Shown here: positions 9,372 to 16,913 of the stretch, one piece after another
Position numbering within the stretch: position 1 is the first letter of the stretch
Layout: the number at the start of each line of letters is the position of its first letter
Origin: an uncultured Pseudomonas sp.
GTDB taxonomy: Bacteria > Pseudomonadota > Gammaproteobacteria > Pseudomonadales > Pseudomonadaceae
Length of the DNA: 40,553 nucleotides
Reading direction: 5' to 3'
Assembly (NCBI RefSeq): GCF_946885955.1
Contig: NZ_CAMPHI010000043.1
Coordinates: 1 to 40,553, forward strand
Made by a program: the position numbers and the translations under genes
The notes under the pieces: model-generated
What the model was told of the DNA's origin: nothing
Seen by the model: only the letters and a program-made list of their open reading frames with translations
The model's database searches: none

Positions 9372-9395
9372 TCCCTCTCCCGCCGGGAGAGGGGG
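9372..9395. repeat. Short hairpin 'ccctctcccgccgggagaggg' between soxB and soxD
   Basis: A 9-base perfect stem (ccctctccc/gggagaggg) with a tiny loop in the 55-base gap between soxB and soxD. The motif resembles a common Pseudomonas intergenic repeat. There is no T-tract, so a stabilising or pausing RNA stem is more likely than a terminator. Confidence 0.5.
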
Positions 9396-9401
9396 CCAAA
9401 A

Positions 9402-10652
9402 TCAGTGTGCGACCCCGGCCGCGCCGTGTTCGTCGATCAGCGCGCCGCTGTAGAAGCGGTCCATGGAGAACGGCTTGGCCAGCGGATGCATCTCGCCTTT
9501 GGCCAGGCTCGCGGCGAATACGTGGCCTGAGCCCGGAGTCGCCTTGAAGCCGCCGGTACCCCAACCGCAGTTGAAGAACAGGTTCTTTACCGGGGTCTTG
9601 CTGATGATCGGGCAGGCATCTGGACAGGTGTCGACGATGCCGCCCCACTGACGGTTCATGCGCACACGCGAAAGCACCGGGAACATCTCGACGATGGCCT
9701 GCAGGGTGTGTTCGATGGTCGGATAGGAACCGCGCTGACCATAGCCGTTGTAACCGTCGATGCCGGCGCCGATAACCAGGTCGCCCTTGTCTGACTGGCT
9801 GATATAGCCATGCACGGCGTTGGACATGATCACGGTGTCGATGATCGGCTTGATCGGCTCGGATACCAGCGCCTGCAGCGGGTGAGACTCAAGCGGCAGG
9901 CGGAAGCCGGCCTGCTTGGCCATGTGCCCGGAGTTACCGGCGGTGACCACGCCGACGCGCTTGCCACCGATAAAGCCCTTGGTGGTTTCCACGCCGATGC
10001 ATACGCCGTTTTCCTTGCGGAAGCCGATCACTTCGGTCTGCTGGATCAGGTCGACGCCCAGGGCGTCGGCGGCGCGGGCATAGCCCCAGGCCACGGCATC
10101 GTGACGGGCCACACCACCGCGACGCTGCAGGGAAGCGCCGAGGATCGGGTAACGGGTGTTCTTCGAGCAATCCAGGTAGGGGATCATATCCGCGACCTGT
10201 TGGGTGTTGAGCACTTCGCCGTCGACGCCGTTGAGGCGGTTGGCGCTGACGCGGCGCTCGATGTCACGCATGTCCTGCAGGGTGTGGCCGAGGTTGAACA
10301 CGCCGCGCTGGGAGAACATGACGTTGTAGTTGATGTCCTGGGACAGACCTTCCCACAACTTCATGGCATGTTCGTAGAGCTGCGCCGACTCGTCCCACAG
10401 GTAGTTGGAACGCACGATGGTGGTGTTGCGCGCGGTGTTACCGCCGCCCAGCCAGCCCTTCTCGATCACCGCGACGTTCTTTACGCCGAATTCCTTGGCC
10501 AGGTAATAGGCGGTGGCCAGGCCGTGGCCGCCACCACCAACGATGATCACGTCATAGACCGGCTTGGGCGTCGGATTGCGCCACATGCGCTGCCAGTTTT
10601 CGTGATGGCTGAAGGAGTGCTTGAGCAGGCCGAAGCCGGAATAACGTTGCAT
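9402..10652 (-). CDS. soxB: Sarcosine oxidase beta subunit SoxB
   Basis: A 416-residue FAD-dependent subunit holding the sarcosine dehydrogenation site. The dinucleotide-binding motif VIIVGGGGHGLATAYYLA lies at about residues 35-52. His184 in RGGVARHDAVAWG matches the histidine that covalently binds FMN at the alpha-beta interface of related enzymes. The ATG at 10652 has a clear AGGAG. It heads the soxBDAG run and lies 199 bases downstream of glyA, with a palindromic repeat in between. Confidence 0.97.
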   Translation of the reverse strand: MQRYSGFGLLKHSFSHHENWQRMWRNPTPKPVYDVIIVGGGGHGLATAYYLAKEFGVKNVAVIEKGWLGGGNTARNTTIVRSNYLWDESAQLYEHAMKLWEGLSQDINYNVMFSQRGVFNLGHTLQDMRDIERRVSANRLNGVDGEVLNTQQVADMIPYLDCSKNTRYPILGASLQRRGGVARHDAVAWGYARAADALGVDLIQQTEVIGFRKENGVCIGVETTKGFIGGKRVGVVTAGNSGHMAKQAGFRLPLESHPLQALVSEPIKPIIDTVIMSNAVHGYISQSDKGDLVIGAGIDGYNGYGQRGSYPTIEHTLQAIVEMFPVLSRVRMNRQWGGIVDTCPDACPIISKTPVKNLFFNCGWGTGGFKATPGSGHVFAASLAKGEMHPLAKPFSMDRFYSGALIDEHGAAGVAH

Positions 10653-10737
10653 CAGTGGGTACTCCTGATACTTGAAAACGGTGTGCAGGCGACTGTGCCG
10701 GTTCTCGCTGCCGCCCTACGCCTCTGCAAACGGCAGC

Positions 10738-10855
10738 GTAGCCTGGGTTGAGCGCAGCGATACCCAGGGAAAATCGGTTTGATGGGCTGCGCCATGCTCA
10801 GCGCGACCCACCTTTTCTGGTGGAAGACAGCAGCGCCTTCCACCCTACAAATCAG
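10738..10855. repeat. Palindromic repeats between glyA and soxB
   Basis: Starts with gtagcctgggttgagcgcag, identical over 31 bases to the repeat at 4060. A second palindrome-like block follows (gatgggctgcg... to ...ccaccctac). Together they fill most of the glyA-soxB gap and could form RNA stems that separate expression of glyA from soxBDAG. Confidence 0.65.
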
Positions 10856-12105
10856 CGATAAACCGGGTAATCGGCACAGAGGCCGGCGGCCAGGGTCGCG
10901 ACCTGCGCTTCGACGTCGGCATCGCCGAGGTGGTCGAGCACGTCGCAGATCCAACCGGCCAGTTCGATGCTCTGCTGCTCCTTGAGGCCGCGGGTGGTGA
11001 TCGCCGGGGTGCCAATGCGCAGGCCCGAGGTCACGAACGGCGACTGCGGGTCGTTCGGTACGGCGTTCTTGTTGACCGTGATACCAACACGACCCAGGGC
11101 GGCGTCGGCGTCTTTGCCGGTCAGGCCCTGCTTGATCAGGCTGACCAGGAACAGGTGGTTGTCGGTACCACCGGACACCACATCGAAACCGCGATCGATA
11201 AATACCTTGGCCATGGCCTGGGCGTTCTTGATCACCTGGGCCTGGTATTCCTTGAAGCCCGGCTCCATGGCTTCCTTGAAGCACACCGCCTTGGCGGCGA
11301 TCACGTGCATCAGCGGGCCGCCCTGGGCACCCGGGAACACCGCGGCGTTGAGCTTCTTCTCGATCTCGGGATTGGCCTTGGCCAGGATCAGGCCGCCACG
11401 CGGACCGCGCAGGGTCTTGTGGGTGGTGGTGGTGACCACGTCGGCGAACGGAATCGGATTCGGGTACAGGCCGGCGGCGACCAGGCCAGCGACGTGGGCC
11501 ATGTCGACGAACAGCAGCGCCCCGACCTTGTCGGCGATGGCGCGAAAACGCGGGAAATCCAGGGTCTTGGAGTAAGCGCTGAAGCCGGCAACGATCATCT
11601 TCGGCTTGTGCTCGACAGCCAGGCGCTCGACTTCGTCGTAGTCGATCAGGCCGGTGACGGTGTCGATGCCGTACTGCACGGCGTTATACAGCTTGCCCGA
11701 GGACGACACCTTGGCGCCGTGGGTCAGGTGACCACCGTGGGCCAGGCTCATGCCGAGGATGGTATCGCCGGCGTTGATCAGGGCCAGGTAGACCGCGCTG
11801 TTGGCCGAGGAGCCGGAGTGCGGCTGAACGTTGGCGTAGTCGGCGCCGAACAGCGCCTTGGCGCGATCGATAGCCAGCTGCTCGACCACATCGACGTGCT
11901 CGCAGCCGCCGTAGTAGCGCTTGCCCGGGTAACCTTCGGCGTACTTGTTGGTCAGGCCACTACCCTGCGCCTGCATGACGCGCTTGCTGGTGTAGTTTTC
12001 CGAAGCGATCAGCTCGATGTGATGCTCTTGGCGCGCTTCTTCGGCGTTGATGGCAACGAGCAGTTCATCGTCGTAACCCTGGATTTGATCTTGTTTGCTG
12101 AACAT
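10852..12105 (-). CDS. glyA: Serine hydroxymethyltransferase GlyA
   Basis: A 417-residue PLP enzyme that condenses glycine with 5,10-methylene-THF to give serine and THF. The PLP lysine is Lys230 in [14 protein letters not shown]; the N-terminal [10 protein letters not shown] and the [13 protein letters not shown] substrate motifs are intact. The ATG at 12105 has AGGAGA. As first gene of the glyA-sox-purU-fdhA block it consumes both products of sarcosine oxidase, glycine and the methylene-folate. In P. aeruginosa the same position is held by glyA1, which is induced by sarcosine through the AraC-type regulator SouR. The upstream gap holds three TGTCG motifs. Confidence 0.97.
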   Translation of the reverse strand: MFSKQDQIQGYDDELLVAINAEEARQEHHIELIASENYTSKRVMQAQGSGLTNKYAEGYPGKRYYGGCEHVDVVEQLAIDRAKALFGADYANVQPHSGSSANSAVYLALINAGDTILGMSLAHGGHLTHGAKVSSSGKLYNAVQYGIDTVTGLIDYDEVERLAVEHKPKMIVAGFSAYSKTLDFPRFRAIADKVGALLFVDMAHVAGLVAAGLYPNPIPFADVVTTTTHKTLRGPRGGLILAKANPEIEKKLNAAVFPGAQGGPLMHVIAAKAVCFKEAMEPGFKEYQAQVIKNAQAMAKVFIDRGFDVVSGGTDNHLFLVSLIKQGLTGKDADAALGRVGITVNKNAVPNDPQSPFVTSGLRIGTPAITTRGLKEQQSIELAGWICDVLDHLGDADVEAQVATLAAGLCADYPVYR

Positions 12106-12232
12106 CGCGAGTCTCCTGCGGCCCCTGGGCGGCGCCTATCTATCGGTTCTGGGAACTAGCCCAGTTGCCAACGATGGTATGACTCGCACTCAAGACCCAG
12201 ATGCCTATGCACGCCACAGGGGGGCGCGTTTG

Positions 12233-12269
12233 CGACATGGGCACTTTCACGACAGGCACATTGGCGACA
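12233..12269 (-). promoter_or_regulatory. Triple TGTCG motif upstream of glyA-sox operon
   Basis: On the glyA coding strand the pentamer TGTCG occurs three times in 37 bases (plus-strand CGACA at 12233, 12250 and 12265), each followed about five bases later by a G-rich GTGCC or CGCGCC. The spacing of 15 and 17 bases suits direct half-sites of an AraC-family activator. It lies about 130-165 bases upstream of the start codon. SouR or GbdR binding is an inference; I cannot confirm their consensus from here. Confidence 0.4.
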
Positions 12270-12362
12270 TGTGGCGCGGACCTCCAGACCGCGCGATATC
12301 CGAAAAACGGTAGATCCCAGACCCGGGATCCAGGGCCATACCGCCCCTACCAACGCACACCT

Positions 12363-12511
12363 CGTAGCCCGGATAAGCGCAGCGCAATCCGGGGCCGCTA
12401 TCCCGGATTGCGCCAAGGCTTATTCAGGCTACGAACAATCCGTAGCCCGGATGAAATCCGGGGAACTCTCGGGACCCACAGATAGCTCCCGGATTGCATC
12501 CGGGCTACCGG
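12363..12511. repeat. Cluster of 'gtagcccggat' palindromes
   Basis: Two back-to-back inverted repeats: gtagcccggataagcgcagc paired with a block ending ggattgcgccaaggcttattcaggctacg (12363-12433), then gtagcccggatgaaatccgg and ggattgcatccgggctacc (12441-12511). They occupy the half of the glyA-TraX gap nearest the TraX-family gene. The remainder of that 431-base gap carries the TGTCG motifs and no gene. Confidence 0.75.
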
Positions 12512-12536
12512 AATCCTCGATACCTGCGAACGGCTA

Positions 12537-13277
12537 TCAGCGCAGCCACTCGCGCAACCCGGCCAACAGCAGCAAGTGCCCGGGGTAGAACAGGTAGGCC
12601 CAGCGCCGTACCGGCGGCACGGCCAATGCCAGGGGCTGGCGCAGCAGCCAGAGACCGAGCGGCGGAGCGACGATACAACTGAGGATGACCGCCCAGGCGA
12701 AGGCGTCGCCGTGCAGCGCATCGATATAGAACGGCGGCCAGTAGTTGGCGAGCAGGCACAGCAGCAGCGGCCAGATCCAGCCGCTGGCGGGGCGCCGCAG
12801 GGCGAACAGGAAGGCAGCCGGCAACAGCGTGCCGGCGAAGCCGAACATCAACCAGGAATGCCCCAGCAGCGCCACCAGCAAGGCCGCCAACCCCAGCCAG
12901 CGACGCTGGCCGTATGGATGCTGCAAGCCCGCGGCGATCAGCAACCCCAAGGCCAAAGTCGGCAATACATTCAGCGACTGCGGCGCGGGCGCGAGCAGCC
13001 GATACGGCCACTCGGACAACAGCGCAAAGCCCAGTAACAAGCCGAGGTAACGCAGCGGGATGGGGCGATGCCCCTGCGCCGAAGGCCGCGCCAGATTCGC
13101 CGCAATCGCCAGACAAAACAACGGAAAGGCCAGGCGGCCGGGGATATACAGCGCATACAGCTGTGGCCAGACGTGGCGCAGGTGGTCGAGCAACATACTG
13201 AGCAACGCCAGCCACTTGAGCAGATCGAGCCCAGGGTCGCGACGTAGCAGTGCGGTTGAGTCGGGCATGGCGATCAT
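12537..13277 (-). CDS. TraX-family integral membrane protein
   Basis: A 246-residue, strongly hydrophobic protein with about eight membrane segments. It opens with GLDLLKWLALLSMLLDH, the typical start of the TraX/acyltransferase-3-like family, and ends with a YLFYPGHLLLLAG segment also typical of TraX. TraX of F plasmid acetylates pilin; chromosomal homologues have no settled function, but an O- or N-acetyltransferase role is a fair guess. Two in-frame ATGs (13277 and 13268) are possible and neither has a good Shine-Dalgarno. It lies in the glycine betaine region without an obvious link to it. Confidence 0.8.
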   Translation of the reverse strand: MIAMPDSTALLRRDPGLDLLKWLALLSMLLDHLRHVWPQLYALYIPGRLAFPLFCLAIAANLARPSAQGHRPIPLRYLGLLLGFALLSEWPYRLLAPAPQSLNVLPTLALGLLIAAGLQHPYGQRRWLGLAALLVALLGHSWLMFGFAGTLLPAAFLFALRRPASGWIWPLLLCLLANYWPPFYIDALHGDAFAWAVILSCIVAPPLGLWLLRQPLALAVPPVRRWAYLFYPGHLLLLAGLREWLR

Positions 13278-13327
13278 CGGCGCGGGACAGAGCCCCTCAC
13301 CTTAACCCAAGCCCGACAGGCCACCAG

Positions 13328-13636
13328 CTATTGCTGCAGATGCGTCTCGCAGCTGCTCGACGCGTCGACCAGGCGCTGGCGCAACGCCGGGTCGGGCGAC
13401 GCCTGCTGGCCCAGCTCGCGCAGTTCGGCTTCGCTGAACTCGCTGCTGACCTGGGTCGCCGCGCACTCGCAGTAGGCACGCAACTGCGCCTGACTGTGGC
13501 TACCCTGAGCGCTGGCGATACACTCTTCGGTGAACTGGTTCTTGGCGCCCTCCGGCCAGTCGGCAGCGGCCGGCAAGGACAGAAGCAAGGGGGCGCATGC
13601 TGCAATCGACTGGACCAGCAAGTGGCGATAATTCAT
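13328..13636 (-). CDS. Small secreted cysteine-containing protein, function unknown
   Basis: A 102-residue protein with a classical signal peptide (MNYRHLLVQSIAACAPLLLSLPAAA, cleaved after about residue 25). The mature part has four cysteines (one near EECIAS, two in YCECA, one in SSCE) that could form two periplasmic disulfides. The remainder is Glu/Ser/Gln-rich and helical in character. The Shine-Dalgarno CGGAG supports the start. I do not recognise a named family; it could be a periplasmic or outer-membrane-associated protein. Confidence 0.7.
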   Translation of the reverse strand: MNYRHLLVQSIAACAPLLLSLPAAADWPEGAKNQFTEECIASAQGSHSQAQLRAYCECAATQVSSEFSEAELRELGQQASPDPALRQRLVDASSSCETHLQQ

Positions 13637-13655
13637 GGCGAACTCCGTTCAGATC

Positions 13656-13801
13656 TAGCAGGCCGTTGAAAAATGTAGGCGAGGCAGCCGAGACAAGGCA
13701 AAAACAGGCGAAAAAGCGCAGTTTACGTGGTGTAAATGAGCATTTTGAGCCTGTTTTTAACGCCGCATCGGCAACGCAGGTAGTTTTCCAACGACCTGCT
13801 A
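13656..13801. mobile_element. MITE-like element, 146 bp
   Basis: An element with imperfect terminal inverted repeats (tagcaggccgttgaaaa at the left; gttttccaacgacctgcta at the right). Its interior folds into a second long hairpin: aaaaacaggcgaaaaagcgc pairs with gcattttgagcctgttttt around gtttacgtggtgtaaat. It encodes no protein, so it would be moved in trans. I recall similar 'gaggcagccgagacaaggc' elements as widespread in Pseudomonas. No clear target-site duplication was seen outside the ends. Confidence 0.65.
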
Positions 13802-14027
13802 AGCCCGGCAAGCGCTGCCGGACCTGTATCTCTGAGGCCATCACCCGCTCTGAGTTCCTTGTCATTTCGCCGACGCCCGCCGATGACGAGCATCGAATAG
13901 CGCCTGGAATGAACAAGATGTCGCCGCAATGTCCGTAGGCCGACCGGTGCGCAGGTAAAGTAAGGCGATCCGCCGACGCCTCGTCTCGGCACCCCGATGT
14001 CCGACGCCCGAATAGAAGGAACTAGCA

Positions 14028-15071
14028 ATGCCCGATCTCTCGCAACAGTTCGCCAGCGACAACTATTCCGGTATCTGCCCGGAGGCCTGGGCCGCAATGG
14101 CCGAAGCCAATCACGGCCACGACCGTGCCTACGGCGACGATCAGTGGACCGCCCGCGCCGCCGATCACTTCCGCCGCCTGTTCGAAACCGATTGCGAGGT
14201 GTTCTTCGCCTTCAACGGTACCGCGGCCAATTCCCTGGCCCTGGCCGCCTTGTGCCAGAGCTATCACAGCGTGATCTGCTCGGAGACCGCCCATGTCGAA
14301 ACCGACGAATGCGGCGCCCCGGAGTTCTTCTCCAACGGCTCCAAGCTGCTGCTGGCCCGAACCGAAAACGGCAAGCTGACCCCCGAAGCGATCCGCGAAG
14401 TGGCGCTCAAGCGCCTGGATATCCACTACCCCAAACCGCGGGTGGTGACGCTGACCCAGGCCACCGAGGTCGGCACCGTCTATCGCCCCGAGGAGATCGC
14501 CGCAATCAGCGCGACCTGCCATGAGTTGGGCCTCAATCTGCATATGGACGGCGCACGCTTTTCCAACGCCTGCGCCTCGCTCGGCTGTTCGCCGGCCGAG
14601 CTGACCTGGAAGGCCGGCGTCGACGTGTTGTGTTTCGGCGGCACCAAGAACGGCATGGCGGTGGGCGAAGCGATCCTGTTCTTCAACAAGGCCCTGGCCG
14701 AGGACTTCGACTATCGCTGCAAGCAGGCCGGTCAATTGGCGTCGAAAATGCGCTACCTGTCGGCGCCCTGGGTCGGCATCCTGCAGGACGGCGCCTGGCT
14801 GCGCTATGCCAACCACGCCAACCATTGCGCGCAGCTGCTCGCCGAGCTGGTCGCCGATGTACCGGGCGTCAGCCTGATGTTTCCGGTAGAGGCCAACGGG
14901 GTGTTCCTGCAGATGTCCGAAACCGCCCTGGAAACCCTGCGCGCCAAGGGCTGGCGCTTCTATACCTTTATCGGCGCCGGCGGCGCGCGTTTCATGTGCT
15001 CCTGGGATACCGAAGAGCAACGGGTGCGGCAATTGGCGGCGGATATCCGCGCGGCCATGACGGCGGCCTGA
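14028..15071 (+). CDS. ltaE: Low-specificity L-threonine aldolase
   Basis: A 347-residue fold-type I PLP enzyme that cleaves L-threonine or allo-threonine to glycine and acetaldehyde. The PLP lysine is Lys207 in CFGGTKNGMAVGEA; the SDNYSG start, the FNGTAANSLAL motif and the LHMDGARFSNA PLP-binding Asp are all present. The ATG at 14028 follows AAGGAAC. P. aeruginosa carries the same gene (ltaA) between gbcB and glyA1, so it belongs to the conserved betaine/glycine block and may balance the glycine-threonine pools. Confidence 0.95.
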   Translation: MPDLSQQFASDNYSGICPEAWAAMAEANHGHDRAYGDDQWTARAADHFRRLFETDCEVFFAFNGTAANSLALAALCQSYHSVICSETAHVETDECGAPEFFSNGSKLLLARTENGKLTPEAIREVALKRLDIHYPKPRVVTLTQATEVGTVYRPEEIAAISATCHELGLNLHMDGARFSNACASLGCSPAELTWKAGVDVLCFGGTKNGMAVGEAILFFNKALAEDFDYRCKQAGQLASKMRYLSAPWVGILQDGAWLRYANHANHCAQLLAELVADVPGVSLMFPVEANGVFLQMSETALETLRAKGWRFYTFIGAGGARFMCSWDTEEQRVRQLAADIRAAMTAA

Positions 15072-15172
15072 TCGTGCAGTTCGTCCGCTCGCGCGTGCGC
15101 CCCGGGAATCCAGGGCTAATCTGATGCAGATACAGGCAGATTGCCTGCACGCGCAAGCGGAGGAGCATGCCA

Positions 15173-15415
15173 ATGGCAACCGACAACAGCTTCGAACTCA
15201 GCCTCGAGGACCTGAGCCTCGAACCGCTGGAGCCGATCGATCCGCCATCCGCCCCCGCCAAACCACCGGCATCGTTCAAGATCGACACCCGCGGCAAGCG
15301 CGAACGCCGCAGCCACGCCGACAGACGCGACGCCATCCGTTTCGAGGAAGACCGCCGCGCCAACAAAGACCGCCGGGGCGACGCCAACGGCTGGACCCTG
15401 GGTACGGATATCTAA
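15173..15415 (+). CDS. Small Arg-rich conserved protein of the gbc region
   Basis: An 80-residue soluble protein. The N-terminal half is acidic (FELSLEDLSLEPLEPIDPP), followed by a Pro/Ala linker and a strongly basic C-terminal half with repeated RR pairs (RGKRERRSHADRRD, EEDRRANKDRR). I start it at the second ATG (15173) because GGAGGAG then sits at the right distance; an ATG at 15167 would be too close. A small hypothetical gene occupies the same place between ltaA and gbcB in P. aeruginosa. Function unknown; the charge pattern suggests nucleic-acid or partner binding, which is only inference. Confidence 0.65.
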   Translation: MATDNSFELSLEDLSLEPLEPIDPPSAPAKPPASFKIDTRGKRERRSHADRRDAIRFEEDRRANKDRRGDANGWTLGTDI

Positions 15416-15479
15416 CAGGCTGACGATGCTTCGTAGGGTGGACATGCCAAAGCCTTGCCCACCACTACACCTGCGACCA

Positions 15480-16580
15480 TCAGTAATCGATGGTCACATC
15501 GCCCTGGGCGACGCTGCAGCAGGAGAGGATATAACCCTCGGCAACGTCCTCGTCGGTGATCCCACCGTTGTGCTCCATGGTCACCTCGCCGGCGGTTTTC
15601 ATCACCTTACAGGTACCGCAGATGCCCATGCCGCAAGCCTTGGGAATATGCAGGCCGAGCTTGGCGGCCGCGGCGTGCACGGTTTCGCCCGGGTTGATGC
15701 GCACGCTCTTGCCGGTGGCGGCGAAGGTTACCTGGTGCTGATCGGCGGCCGGCACCGGCGGCGCGTCGGCGGCTTCGGCGGCCAGCTCCGAGACCTCGGC
15801 GCGCACTTCCGGCGGCGTCGCGCCGAAGGATTCTTCGTGGTAACGCTGCATGTCGTAGCCGTTGTTCTGCAGCAGGTGCTTGACCGCGTTCATATAGGGC
15901 GTCGGGCCGCAGCAGAAAATTTCCCGCTCCAGAAAGTCCGGGGCGATCAGCTCCAGCATCTTCTGGTTGAGATAACCACGGTAGCCGGCCCAGGCTTCGC
16001 CAAAACCGTGCTTTTCGCAGATCACGTGCAGGCTGAAGTTGTTGATCCGCGCAGCCATGTGTTCCAGCTCGCGGTGGTAGATGATGTCCTTCGGCGAGCG
16101 CGCGCTGTGCACGAAGACCATATCGACATTGCCGTTGGTGTCGTAAAACCAGCGCGCCATCGACATCACCGGGGTGATGCCGACGCCGCCGCTGAGAAAC
16201 AGCACCTTGTCCGCCGGGAAGTCCATGGCGTTGAACAGCCCGACCGGGCCGTGCACCGGCAGCACCGCGCCTTCCTGCAGGTTGTCATGCAGCCAGTTGG
16301 AGACCTTGCCGCCCGGCACCCGCTTGATGGTGATGGAGAAGCTGTAAGGCACCGAAGGCGAGCTGGAAATGGTGTAGGAACGCATGATCGGCTGGCCGTC
16401 GATCTCCAGTTCCAGGGTGACGAACTGCCCCGGCTTGAAGAAAAACAGCACCGGCTGATCCGCCATAAAGCAGAAGGTGCGTACATCCCAGGTTTCCTGG
16501 ATAACCTTGACACAGCGCACCATGTGGCGGCCGTTGCTCCAGGTCTGGGTGGTAACCGGATTGAGGAAGTCGTTCGACAT
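15480..16580 (-). CDS. gbcB: Glycine betaine demethylase, ferredoxin-reductase component GbcB
   Basis: A 366-residue flavin/iron-sulfur reductase that supplies electrons to the GbcA oxygenase. The FAD-binding RSYTISSSP (Arg67), the NAD(P)-binding GGVGITPVMS (131-140) and CCGPTPYM lie in the ferredoxin-reductase module. A C-terminal plant-type [2Fe-2S] domain has Cys316, Cys321, Cys324 and Cys354 in the C-X4-C-X2-C-X29-C pattern. The real start is MSNDFLNP at 16580; the open frame further upstream is not conserved-looking. It is divergent from gbcA, and the shared 333-base region should hold both promoters. Confidence 0.96.
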   Translation of the reverse strand: MSNDFLNPVTTQTWSNGRHMVRCVKVIQETWDVRTFCFMADQPVLFFFKPGQFVTLELEIDGQPIMRSYTISSSPSVPYSFSITIKRVPGGKVSNWLHDNLQEGAVLPVHGPVGLFNAMDFPADKVLFLSGGVGITPVMSMARWFYDTNGNVDMVFVHSARSPKDIIYHRELEHMAARINNFSLHVICEKHGFGEAWAGYRGYLNQKMLELIAPDFLEREIFCCGPTPYMNAVKHLLQNNGYDMQRYHEESFGATPPEVRAEVSELAAEAADAPPVPAADQHQVTFAATGKSVRINPGETVHAAAAKLGLHIPKACGMGICGTCKVMKTAGEVTMEHNGGITDEDVAEGYILSCCSVAQGDVTIDY

Positions 16581-16642
16581 GGTCGTTCTCTCGTGCACGG
16601 GGCCTGTTGCCGGCCTGATGGGGCGATTGTGCTCAACGCTCA

Positions 16643-16687
16643 GGATAGCCACTTATCTGCCAACGACACCGACATACTTATCGCGAC
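16643..16687 (-). promoter_or_regulatory. Candidate operator upstream of gbcB
   Basis: Read on the gbcB strand it contains GTCGCGATAAG and then TGTCGTTGGCAGATAAG, two copies of GTCG followed by GATAAG about 25 bases apart. The second copy matches the motif upstream of gbcA (TGTCGCCCGTAGATAAG) in 13 of 17 positions. It lies about 65-105 bases upstream of the ATG. A GbdR half-site pair is a reasonable inference but not proven. Confidence 0.4.
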
Positions 16688-16732
16688 CTGCCGCTGAATA
16701 CGGGGCTTGCCGCGTCGGAAACGGATGCCGCC

Positions 16733-16759
16733 ATGTCGCCCGTAGATAAGGCCACAACC
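16733..16759 (+). promoter_or_regulatory. Candidate operator upstream of gbcA
   Basis: Contains TGTCGCCCGTAGATAAGG, followed by CCACAACC. It resembles the gbcB-side motif on the other strand. A second GTCGGAAACGGATGCC lies 21 bases upstream in the same orientation. It is 155-180 bases upstream of the gbcA start, which fits an activator site if the leader is long. Binding protein inferred only. Confidence 0.35.
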
Positions 16760-16913
16760 CCGACCAACTCCACACTCAGCCCATGCCGAAGAAGCACGCC
16801 GCAGGCCGGTGCAGCACACCGACCAGCAGGACGCCAGCAACCTTGCGTAGCAACACCGAACAGCCACTTTTTTGCGGCAATCGCATGCGCGATTCGCCTT
16901 TGAGGAGTTACCG

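Larger units (their letters stand above)
16581..16913. promoter_or_regulatory. gbcB-gbcA divergent promoter region
   Basis: A 333-base non-coding region between the two divergent demethylase genes. In P. aeruginosa both are activated by the AraC-family regulator GbdR in response to glycine betaine and dimethylglycine; no regulator gene is in this window. Two related motifs, one per gene, are annotated separately. I could not identify a convincing sigma70 or sigma54 promoter by eye. Confidence 0.6.

Noticed and set aside
10930..12159. 409-codon plus-strand frame
   Set aside because: Antisense to glyA; no Shine-Dalgarno and no domain.
12363..12511. Series of similar short repeats as a CRISPR array
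   Set aside because: The units are inverted, not direct and regularly spaced, and there are no unique spacers or cas genes.
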